The notes below the pieces were generated by a model that worked only from the letters and a program-made list of their open reading frames with translations, ran no database searches and was not told where the DNA came from. Of a DNA stretch of 35,096 bases, positions 8,009 to 14,919 are shown in pieces (position 1 is the first letter of the stretch; each line of letters begins with the position of its first letter). The translations under genes and the position numbers were made by a program. Source of the stretch: Vicinamibacterales bacterium (GTDB lineage: Bacteria > Acidobacteriota > Vicinamibacteria > Vicinamibacterales > JAKQTR01); contig JALOKU010000077.1 in the NCBI GenBank assembly GCA_025456345.1, positions 1 through 35,096 on the forward strand. The letters run 5' to 3'.

Positions 8009-9469
8009 GTGAGTGCGAGGGTTCTGATCACCGGTGCGACCGGCTACATCGGCGGGCGGCTGCTGGCGGAGTTCGAACGCCTGGGCCTCCCCGTGCGGTG
8101 CCTCGCGCGCAACCCAGAGGCCCTCAGGTCCAGGGTCGCGCCCTCCACCGAGGTGGCGCGGGGTGACGTGCTCGACCCCGCGTCCCTTCGCGAGGCCCTG
8201 GCGGGCATCGGGACGGCCTACTACCTGGTGCATTCGATGGGCGCGTCCACGGATTTCGCCGAGTTGGATCGCGCCGGCGCCCGTCACTTCGGCGACGCGG
8301 CCCGCGCGGCCGGCGTCCGGCGCATCGTCTACGTCGGCGGGTTGGGCGAGTCGGGAGAAGGTCTTTCCGCCCACCTGAAGAGCCGCCACGAGACCGGCGA
8401 CATCCTGCGCGAGAGCGGCGTCGAGACGGTCGAGTTCCGCGCCTCCATCGTCATCGGCTCCGGCAGCCTGTCCTACGAGATGGTGCGCGCGCTCACCGAG
8501 CGCCTGCCCGTGATGGTGTGCCCGCGATGGGTGGCGATCGAGGCGCAGCCGATTGCGATCGAAGACCTGCTGGCCTACCTCGTGGCCGCGATCGGCCTGC
8601 CCGCCGGGCCTTCGCAGGTCTACGAGATCGGCGGGCCTGACGTCGTGTCGTACGGCGACATCATGCGCGAGTACGCGCGGCAGCGAGGCCTGCGGCGGCT
8701 GATGATCCCGGTGCCGCTGCTCACGCCGCACCTCTCCAGCCTGTGGCTGGCCCTGGTGACGCCGCTCTACGCGCGCGTCGGCCGCAAGCTCATCGCGAGC
8801 ATCCGCAATGCCACCGTCGTGCGCGACGCCAGGGCCCTGGACGTGTTCCCGGTGCGCCCTCGCGGGCTGCGCGAATCGATCGCGCGGGCGATCGCCTCGG
8901 CGGACAGCCCGGCGGGCGCGAACCGGTGGTCGGATTCGGCGTCGGCCGGCATGGCGTCCCCCCCCCGCGTCATCACGCCTCGGCCTGCGCTCACGGATTC
9001 GCGCGAGGCCGTGGTGACGGCGCCCGTTGCGGCGGCCTTCGCGCCCATCCGCCGCATCGGCGGCGAGACGGGCTGGTACTGCGCGAACATCCTGTGGCGC
9101 CTGCGCGGCTGGATGGATCTTGTCGCGGGCGGCGTCGGCATGCGCCGCGGCCGCCGCGATCCGGAGACGTGCGTGCCCGGCGACCCGATCGACTTCTGGC
9201 GGGTGGCGGCCTACGAGCCCGATCACCTGCTGCGTCTCGAAGCGGAAATGAAGCTGCCCGGCCGCGCGTGGCTCGAGTTCACCGTCGACCGGCTGACCGA
9301 TACGACGACGCGCATCAGGCAGGTGGCGCGGTTCGAGCCCTCGGGCTGGCTGGGCCGGCTGTACTGGTACTCGCTGCTTCCCGCGCACGCGATCATCTTC
9401 TCGGGCATGCTGCGCCGCATCGGGAACCTCGCGCAGCACTCGCGCGTCATAGCAGCACCGGCGGCGTGA
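8009..9469 (+). CDS. NAD(P)-binding SDR with C-terminal DUF2867 domain
   Basis: A 486-residue two-domain protein. The N-terminal half is an atypical short-chain dehydrogenase-like Rossmann domain with the nucleotide motif GATGYIG at residues 9-15, followed by [10 protein letters not shown] and RIVYVGGLG segments. About residues 330-480 form a DUF2867-like domain ([21 protein letters not shown], ending [11 protein letters not shown]). The GTG at 8009 is the only start that keeps the first beta strand of the fold. A weak GGGAAA precedes it closely, so the message may have a very short leader. It is the first plus-strand gene of a run that includes a B12 photoreceptor regulator and photolyase. 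SDR/DUF2867 proteins are often found beside photolyase genes. The reaction is unknown. Confidence 0.8.
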   Translation: MSARVLITGATGYIGGRLLAEFERLGLPVRCLARNPEALRSRVAPSTEVARGDVLDPASLREALAGIGTAYYLVHSMGASTDFAELDRAGARHFGDAARAAGVRRIVYVGGLGESGEGLSAHLKSRHETGDILRESGVETVEFRASIVIGSGSLSYEMVRALTERLPVMVCPRWVAIEAQPIAIEDLLAYLVAAIGLPAGPSQVYEIGGPDVVSYGDIMREYARQRGLRRLMIPVPLLTPHLSSLWLALVTPLYARVGRKLIASIRNATVVRDARALDVFPVRPRGLRESIARAIASADSPAGANRWSDSASAGMASPPRVITPRPALTDSREAVVTAPVAAAFAPIRRIGGETGWYCANILWRLRGWMDLVAGGVGMRRGRRDPETCVPGDPIDFWRVAAYEPDHLLRLEAEMKLPGRAWLEFTVDRLTDTTTRIRQVARFEPSGWLGRLYWYSLLPAHAIIFSGMLRRIGNLAQHSRVIAAPAA

Positions 9470-9585
9470 ACGAGTTGCGCGTCGCCACAGTGACGGGTTC
9501 CACCGGCGTGCGTGAGCGCCCCCATGCCGGTCAGGCTCCTTGCAGAGCCGTTCAATGTCGTGGGTGCCTCAAGGAGCTTCTGATC

Positions 9586-10071
9586 ATGCGCAAGTTGTTC
9601 GCGTCCGCTCTCGTCGTGGCGCTCGTCGCCACCAGCGCCTCCGGTCTTCGCGCCAGCGAGCCCCAGGCGAAGGACATCGTCGACACCGCCGTTGCGGCGG
9701 GCAGTTTCAAGACCCTGGCCAAGGCGCTCGACGCCGCCGGGCTCATTCCGACCCTGAAGGGCGCGGGCCCGTTCACGGTGTTCGCGCCGACGGATGAGGC
9801 CTTCGCCAAGCTGCCGGCGGGCACGCTTGAGGCGCTGCTCAAGGACAAGGCGAAGCTGACGGCCGTCCTGACCTATCACGTCGTGCCCGGCAAGGTGATG
9901 GCCGCCGACGTGGTGAAGCTGAAGGAAGCGAAGACGGTCCAGGGCCAGTCGATCAAGATTGACACGTCGATGGGCGGCGTGAAGGTCGACGGCGCGAACG
10001 TCATCAAGACCGACATCGTCACGTCGAACGGCGTCATCCACGTGATCGACTCCGTCATCCTGCCGAAGTAA
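9586..10071 (+). CDS. Secreted fasciclin (FAS1) domain protein
   Basis: A 161-residue protein made of a signal peptide ([20 protein letters not shown], cleavage near residue 23) and a single FAS1 domain. The domain shows [17 protein letters not shown], the LTYHVVPGK core and the final [13 protein letters not shown]. These are the conserved H1 and H2 boxes of fasciclin domains, used in adhesion or matrix binding. The start is fixed by a strong AAGGAG at 9571-9576, nine bases before the ATG. The frame stays open far upstream (to 8743) as a shadow of the SDR gene, and that part is not coding. It lies between the SDR and the regulator on the same strand. Single-domain fasciclin proteins are commonly linked to light or oxidative stress genes, but their role is not established. 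Confidence 0.9.
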   Translation: MRKLFASALVVALVATSASGLRASEPQAKDIVDTAVAAGSFKTLAKALDAAGLIPTLKGAGPFTVFAPTDEAFAKLPAGTLEALLKDKAKLTAVLTYHVVPGKVMAADVVKLKEAKTVQGQSIKIDTSMGGVKVDGANVIKTDIVTSNGVIHVIDSVILPK

Positions 10072-10077
10072 CCGGAT

Positions 10078-10137
10078 CCCCTGCTCCCAGGGGAAACCTG
10101 GCGCGGTGCGGCCCCTCGATTGGGCCGGCCGCGCCAG
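10078..10137 (+). terminator. Two GC-rich hairpins after the fasciclin gene
   Basis: CCCCTG/CAGGGG forms a perfect 6-bp stem with a 4-base loop (10078-10093). It is followed by CTGGCGCGG/CCGCGCCAG, a perfect 9-bp outer stem (10098-10106 with 10129-10137) that encloses a GGCCC/GGGCC inner stem. No T-tract follows, so this may be a terminator or a structured leader of the downstream regulator gene. Confidence 0.45.
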
Positions 10138-10171
10138 CGTGTTATTGACCGGGCCGTGGAGGTTCCGTGGC

Positions 10172-11116
10172 ATGATTGGGCCGCACATGCGCGAACGGTC
10201 AACCCCGCCGCTCACGTCCGCCGCCGGCAAGCTTTCTATCGGATCGCTGGCGAAAGCCACGGGTGTGCCCGTGGAGACGCTCAGAACCTGGGAGCAGCGC
10301 TACGGGTTCCCGGCAGCCGAGCGGAAAGCATCGGGGCACCGCGTCTACGCGCTGTCCAACGTCACACGGCTGCGCCGGATTGCCGACGCCATAGGCCGCG
10401 GCCACCGTGCTGGAGCCGTGGTGGGTGCCACCGACGCGGAACTGGACCGGCTGCTGTCGGCGACAGCCGCTCCCGCCGCACCCGCGGTGTTTCCCGCCAA
10501 TCCCTCGCAGGCGTCAATCGAGGACCTGCTCGCGGCCGTCGCGGCGTTCGATGCCGATCGGCTGACGGCGGCGCTCTGGTCCGATTGGGGGCGCCTCGGC
10601 CCGATAGGGTTCCTGCAGCAGACCGTCGCGCCGCTCATCGAGCGCGTCGGCCGGGAGTGGGAGGAAGGCCGGATGGAGATCCGGCACGAACACTTCCTGT
10701 CGGAGCGCCTTGGCGACGTCATGCGTGCCATCCGGCTGCCGCTGGACCTCGCGTCGGCCGGGCCAACGGTGATTTGCGCCACGCTGCCGGGAGAGAGCCA
10801 CGCGATCGGGTTGCAGATGGTGGCGCTGCTTCTATCCTCGGCGGGGCTGCGCGTCCTCTACCTGGGCACCGAGATCCCGCCGCCCGAGCTCGGCCGCCTG
10901 GGGCGTGAACTGGGCGCGCGCGCCGTGGCGATCAGCGTGTCAGAGGCCGCCGACGGCGCGGCGGTGAAGCGCCATCTGACGAAGCTGCGCGACGCGCTGC
11001 CGCGCCAGATTCAGCTGCTGGTGGGCGGCCGGGGCGCCCCCACCGGGCGCGCCGACATCGTGACCGTCGATGACTTCGCCGGCCTCGTGCGTTGGGCGCG
11101 GAGCGTGCGCGCATAG
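10172..11116 (+). CDS. carH: CarH/LitR-type MerR regulator with B12 light-sensing domain
   Basis: A 314-residue transcription factor. An N-terminal MerR helix-turn-helix (LSIGSLAKATGVPVETLRTWEQRYGF...GHRVY) is joined to a cobalamin-binding module. The helical cap carries the W-x9-EH signature of light-responsive regulators (W153, E163, H164), where the histidine is the upper ligand in the light state of CarH. The Rossmann part carries E-x-H-x-x-G (E218, H220, G223), which supplies the lower axial histidine. Known relatives bind DNA in the dark with adenosylcobalamin and release it when light breaks the Co-C bond. The ATG at 10172 has a GGAGG nine bases upstream. A longer frame and the ATG at 10187 are less likely. 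It lies 30 bases before photolyase, which it probably controls together with itself. Confidence 0.9.
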   Translation: MIGPHMRERSTPPLTSAAGKLSIGSLAKATGVPVETLRTWEQRYGFPAAERKASGHRVYALSNVTRLRRIADAIGRGHRAGAVVGATDAELDRLLSATAAPAAPAVFPANPSQASIEDLLAAVAAFDADRLTAALWSDWGRLGPIGFLQQTVAPLIERVGREWEEGRMEIRHEHFLSERLGDVMRAIRLPLDLASAGPTVICATLPGESHAIGLQMVALLLSSAGLRVLYLGTEIPPPELGRLGRELGARAVAISVSEAADGAAVKRHLTKLRDALPRQIQLLVGGRGAPTGRADIVTVDDFAGLVRWARSVRA

Positions 11117-11146
11117 GCCCGGCGTCCGGTTCACGCGTATCCCGCG

Positions 11147-12547
11147 ATGTTCGATATCAATGAATGCGCCGCGTCGCCAAGGGTGACGGTTCGGCGGCCG
11201 GGTGCGCCTGACCCTGACGGCCGCGCGGTCGTCTACTGGATGCAGCGCGCCCAGCGCGCCTCCGACAATCCCGCCCTCGACGCCGCGATCCACGCCGCCA
11301 ACGCGCTCCGGCTGCCCGTGGTCGTCTTCTTCGGCCTGACGCCGGCCTACCCGCACGCCAACCGCCGGCACTACGCGTTCCTGGCGGACGGTCTCCCGGA
11401 GATTGAGAAGGCGCTCCAGGCCCGCGGCGTTGGCTTCGTGGTGCGGCGCCACCCTGACCATGATGTCGCCCGGTTCTGCCACGACGCGGGCGCCGCCCTT
11501 GTCATCGGCGACGAGAACCCGCTGCGCGAGCCGGAGCAGTGGCGGAGCGACGCGGCGGCGAGGCTGCGGGTGCCGTTCTGGACCGTCGACGCCGATGTCA
11601 TCGTGCCCTCGGTCCTGCTCGCGAAGGAGCAGTATGCCGCGCGGACCATCCGGCCGCGCCTGCGGCCGCTCATCCCGCGCTTTCTCGAGCCGCACCCGGA
11701 GCCGCGTGCGCGGGTGCCGTGGCGCGCGCATCGCGGAACGGAAGGGCTGCCGGCCGACGACGCGACGGTGGCGGGCCTCGCTGTCGACGCCGCGGCGGGA
11801 CGCGTGGCGTCGTTCCGGGGCGGGCCCCGCGAGGCGCGGCGTGTCCTGGCGCGGTTCGTCCGGGAGCGGTTGCGAGGATACGCTGCCGGGCGGAATCACC
11901 CCGAGCTGGACGCGACCAGCCAGCTGTCGCCCTACCTGCACTTCGGCCACATCGGGCCCCGCGAGGTGGCGCGAGCCGTGCGCGACGCCGGCGCGCCGCG
12001 CGAGGATCGCGACGCCTTCCTCGAGGAGTTCATCGTCAGGCGCGAGCTCGCCGTGAACTTCGTGCGGTTCAACCCGCGGTACGACAGCCTCGACGGCTGC
12101 GAGCCGTGGGCGCGCCGCACCCTCGAGGCGCACGCGGCGGACCGGCGCGAGCCGCGGTACTCGCTCGCGCGGCTCGAAGCGGCCGACACCCACGATCCGC
12201 TCTGGAACGCCGCACAGGCACAGATGGTCGAGACCGGCTGGATGCACGGCTACGTGCGGATGTACTGGGGGAAGAAGATCCTCGAGTGGACGCGCGATCC
12301 CGCGCAGGCCTTCGCCCATGCCGTGCTGCTCAACGACCGCTACCAGCTCGACGGGCGCGACCCCAACGGCTACACCGGCATCGCGTGGGCCGTGGGCGGC
12401 AAGCACGACCGCGCGTGGGGCCCAGAACGGCCGGTCTACGGGACGATCCGGTACATGTCGTACGCGAGCACCTCGCGCAAGTTCGATTGCGCGCGCTACA
12501 TCCGACAGGTCGAGGAATCGACCGGGCGATCAATCAGAAAGGCCTGA
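11147..12547 (+). CDS. phr: Class II CPD photolyase
   Basis: A 466-residue FAD-dependent deoxyribodipyrimidine photolyase, which repairs cyclobutane pyrimidine dimers using blue light. It belongs to class II, not the E. coli-like class I. The C-terminal flavin domain has the class II phrases GWMHGYVRMYWGKKILEW, LNDRYQLDGRDPNGY, TGIAWAVGGKHDRAWGPERPVYG and TIRYMS. The N-terminal alpha/beta antenna domain begins with VVYWMQRAQRASDNPAL, also typical of class II. The length matches the family (about 450-500). No good ribosome site is seen before the ATG. It follows the B12 light sensor by 30 bases and precedes the DUF523/DUF1722 gene by 6, so these three form a light-controlled operon (inference). 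Confidence 0.93.
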   Translation: MFDINECAASPRVTVRRPGAPDPDGRAVVYWMQRAQRASDNPALDAAIHAANALRLPVVVFFGLTPAYPHANRRHYAFLADGLPEIEKALQARGVGFVVRRHPDHDVARFCHDAGAALVIGDENPLREPEQWRSDAAARLRVPFWTVDADVIVPSVLLAKEQYAARTIRPRLRPLIPRFLEPHPEPRARVPWRAHRGTEGLPADDATVAGLAVDAAAGRVASFRGGPREARRVLARFVRERLRGYAAGRNHPELDATSQLSPYLHFGHIGPREVARAVRDAGAPREDRDAFLEEFIVRRELAVNFVRFNPRYDSLDGCEPWARRTLEAHAADRREPRYSLARLEAADTHDPLWNAAQAQMVETGWMHGYVRMYWGKKILEWTRDPAQAFAHAVLLNDRYQLDGRDPNGYTGIAWAVGGKHDRAWGPERPVYGTIRYMSYASTSRKFDCARYIRQVEESTGRSIRKA

Positions 12548-12553
12548 AGCGCC

Positions 12554-13510
12554 ATGCCCGCCAGTGAACCCATCCGCATCGGCATCTCGTCCTGCCTGCT
12601 CGGGCAGAATGTCCGCTTCGACGGCGGGCACAAGCGCGATTCGTTCCTCGTCGACACCTTCGGCGTCTTCGTCGAGTGGGTCCCTGTGTGCCCGGAGGTC
12701 GAGCTGGGCCTCGGGACGCCGCGCGAGTCGCTGCGGCTCGTGCGCAAGGGCGACCTGGTCCACATGGTGAACACCAAGAGCGGGCGCGACATCTCCGTTG
12801 AGATGCGCCGCTGGGCCCGCGCCAGGGTCGAGGCCCTCGCAGGCGAGCACCTCGCGGGGTACGTGCTGAAGAAGGACTCGCCGAGCTGCGGCATGGAGCG
12901 CGTCAAGGTGTACGGCGAGTCGGGCATGGCCGACAAGAGCGGGCGCGGCTTCTTTGCCGAGGCCCTCCTGGAGCGCTTCCCGCGGCTGCCGGTCGAAGAA
13001 GAGGGCAGGCTGTCGGACCCGCGCCTGCGCGACAACTTCGTCGAGCGCGTGTTCGCGTGGGTCCGGCTGCGCGGGCTGTTCGTCCCGCGGTGGACGGCCG
13101 GCGATCTCGTGCGCTTCCACACCGCCCACAAGATGGCCCTGCTGGCCCACTCGCCGGAGATGTACGCCGAGCTCGGCCGGCTGGTGGCGCGCGCGAAGTC
13201 GCTCGATCGCGCGGGCCTCGAATCGAGGTACCGGGAGCTGTTCATGGACGCCATGGCAAAAATGGCCACCGCGCGCAAGCACACCAATGTGCTCCAGCAC
13301 ATGGCGGGCTACTTCAAGGACGTCCTCGACGCCGACGAGAAGCAGGAACTCCTCGGCAGCATCGAGGACTACCGCCTCGGCCTGGTCCCGCTCATCGTGC
13401 CTCTGACGCTCATCAAGCACCACGTCCGGCGCCACAAGGTGGAGTACTTGGCCGGTCAGGTCTATCTCGACCCCCACCCGAAAGAGCTGATGCTGAGGAA
13501 TCACGTCTAG
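12554..13510 (+). CDS. DUF523 (TudS-like)-DUF1722 fusion protein
   Basis: A 318-residue protein of two domains. Residues 6-150 are DUF523, the family of the thiouracil desulfidase TudS. All three cluster cysteines are present: C14 in SSCLLG, C46 in VCPE and C112 in SPSCG. E48 and S109 sit at the places expected for the TudS catalytic residues. They would hold a [4Fe-4S] cluster able to remove sulfur from thiopyrimidines. Residues 190-310 are DUF1722 (YbgA), with KMALLAHSPEMYAELGRLVARAK and KHTNVLQHMAGYFKD. E. coli ybgA lies beside phrB, and here the gene follows photolyase by 6 bases. A role with photo-damaged or thiolated bases is a plausible inference. Its stop shares CTAG with the stop of the convergent lipoprotein. 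Confidence 0.88.
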   Translation: MPASEPIRIGISSCLLGQNVRFDGGHKRDSFLVDTFGVFVEWVPVCPEVELGLGTPRESLRLVRKGDLVHMVNTKSGRDISVEMRRWARARVEALAGEHLAGYVLKKDSPSCGMERVKVYGESGMADKSGRGFFAEALLERFPRLPVEEEGRLSDPRLRDNFVERVFAWVRLRGLFVPRWTAGDLVRFHTAHKMALLAHSPEMYAELGRLVARAKSLDRAGLESRYRELFMDAMAKMATARKHTNVLQHMAGYFKDVLDADEKQELLGSIEDYRLGLVPLIVPLTLIKHHVRRHKVEYLAGQVYLDPHPKELMLRNHV

Positions 13511-14157
13511 CGCCAGCTCAGCGAGAGTTCGACGATGCCCGTCGTCTTGACGCGCTCCTCGATGGCCTTCTCGTCGATGGCCGCCGTGTCGGTGCCCGTG
13601 ATGGTGAATCCGGTCGCGGCGGTGAACGTTCCGGATTCGAGGACGATCGTGAATTCCAGCGCGTCGGCCAGGCCATTGAGGTTGTCGCCGCACTCTTCAC
13701 CGCCGCCATGCTCGAGGCGGCTTCCTTCCGGTCCAACATCGAAACGCAGTCTCCACGTCCTGACCCCTTCGGTCTCGGTGATGGCCGACTCGTAGGGAAC
13801 CTCACACGGCGCCAGCGCGCGATCGAAGACGGCGGCGAGGCTGTCGAACCGGGCGTCCACCATCACCGCATACGGGCGCGTGCTGCGCAGCCAGCGCACG
13901 CGAACGTCTTTGGCGCCGAGATCGAGCAGGCTATTGACCATGCCCGAGTCGCCGCGCGAGACGCCGTCCAAATACCTGCCTTCTTCGGCGAGGCGGGCGG
14001 AATCGTCGCGCTCGTCCGAGCGGACGTTCTGCTCGAGGATGACCCAGTCGAACGAGCCGTCCTGCCGCAGATAGATCGTGCTGGCCGTGTCTTTCTGCAG
14101 ACAGGCTGCCGTGAGAAGTGCCGCTGCAGCCGCGATTGCGAGTGTGGTGTGTCTCAT
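13507..14157 (-). CDS. Small lipoprotein of unknown function
   Basis: A 216-residue predicted outer-envelope lipoprotein. The signal is MRHTTLAIAAAAALLTAAC with the lipobox LTAAC and the lipidated cysteine at residue 19. The mature part has no domain I recognise. It holds a two-cysteine pair (APCEV and GEECGD) that could form a disulfide, and several acidic patches. The ATG has an AAGGGGG about 8 bases upstream. The 3' end overlaps the end of the DUF523/DUF1722 gene tail to tail by four bases (CTAG read on both strands). The gene is divergent from the sigma factor gene across a gap that holds one CTAG-family repeat. Confidence 0.78.
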   Translation of the reverse strand: MRHTTLAIAAAAALLTAACLQKDTASTIYLRQDGSFDWVILEQNVRSDERDDSARLAEEGRYLDGVSRGDSGMVNSLLDLGAKDVRVRWLRSTRPYAVMVDARFDSLAAVFDRALAPCEVPYESAITETEGVRTWRLRFDVGPEGSRLEHGGGEECGDNLNGLADALEFTIVLESGTFTAATGFTITGTDTAAIDEKAIEERVKTTGIVELSLSWR

Positions 14158-14211
14158 GGCGTCGCCCCCTTTGTGGCTTCAGCTCTGCGTTCGACCGTTC
14201 CGAAACTCGAA

Positions 14212-14240
14212 CTAGCGCCCAGCGCCAAGTCCCTAGTCCC
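14212..14240. repeat. Heptamer minisatellite, CTAG family, copy B
   Basis: About four degenerate 7-base units: CTAGCGC, CCAGCGC, CAAGTCC, CTAGTCC. It lies between the divergent lipoprotein (start 14157) and sigma factor (start 14338). The rest of this 180-base gap shows no clear motif. Confidence 0.65.
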
Positions 14241-14337
14241 TGTCTGTAATGACGGCATCGTCGCTCCCAACCGAACGCGCCGCTTCCCTCGCCACGGCGC
14301 TTCCCCAGGCGGGCCCGCAGTGGTAACGTGATGCGCC

Positions 14338-14919
14338 ATGACCCGGGAGGAGAGCACGGCCCTGCTCCGTGAGGCCCAGCGCGGCTCCCGCGAAGCCCTC
14401 GGAGAGCTCTACTCGCGTTACGGCACCCGGCTGCTCGCCTTCATCCGGATGCGGATGGGACGGGACCTCCGTGCCCGCGTCGAATCGCGCGACATCCTGC
14501 AGGCCACGCTATTGAAGTCGTTCCAGCGCCTCTCGCAGTTCGAAGGGGGCGACGGTGCCACGCTGATGGGCTGGCTGATCCGGATTGCCGAGAACGAAGT
14601 CCGCGACCAGGCGGACTACCAGCATCGCCAGCGTCGCGACGTGTCGATGGCCGTGCCCATCGACGCCGGCGGAGTCGACATGGCCGCCAACGTCCGGTCG
14701 GCGCTCACCGCGGCTGTCGTGACCGAGGAGGCCGAGCGCCTGGGCGCCGCGCTCGGGGCCCTCGACCCGGACCACCGCGAGGTGATCGTCCTGCGCAAGC
14801 TGGAGGAGCTGAGCTTCAAGGACGTGGCGGCCCGCATGGGGCGCAGCGAGGACGCGTGCCGCATGCTGCTGGCAAGGGCAATGGTCGCCCTGACGCTCGA
14901 GCTGAGGTCCAGGCCATGA
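14338..14919 (+). CDS. ECF-type sigma factor linked to a Ser/Thr kinase
   Basis: A 193-residue extracytoplasmic-function sigma factor. Region 2 lies at about residues 10-85, with ESRDILQATLLKSFQRLSQFEG as the helix that contacts -10 DNA and core enzyme. Region 4 is at about 130-190, with LDPDHREVIVLRKLEELSFKDVAARMGRSEDACRMLLARA as the helix-turn-helix for the -35 box. There is no sigma region 3. The form resembles sigma factors of Planctomycetes and Acidobacteria that are encoded beside protein kinases and are thought to be controlled by phosphorylation instead of an anti-sigma factor. The last four bases overlap the kinase start (ATGA), so the pair is translationally coupled. Target promoters are unknown. 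Confidence 0.88.
   Translation: MTREESTALLREAQRGSREALGELYSRYGTRLLAFIRMRMGRDLRARVESRDILQATLLKSFQRLSQFEGGDGATLMGWLIRIAENEVRDQADYQHRQRRDVSMAVPIDAGGVDMAANVRSALTAAVVTEEAERLGAALGALDPDHREVIVLRKLEELSFKDVAARMGRSEDACRMLLARAMVALTLELRSRP

Noticed and set aside
7646..9439. A 597-codon minus-strand open frame antisense to the SDR gene
   Set aside because: Low complexity and rich in Arg, Ala and His. The plus-strand SDR has a clear GATGYIG motif.
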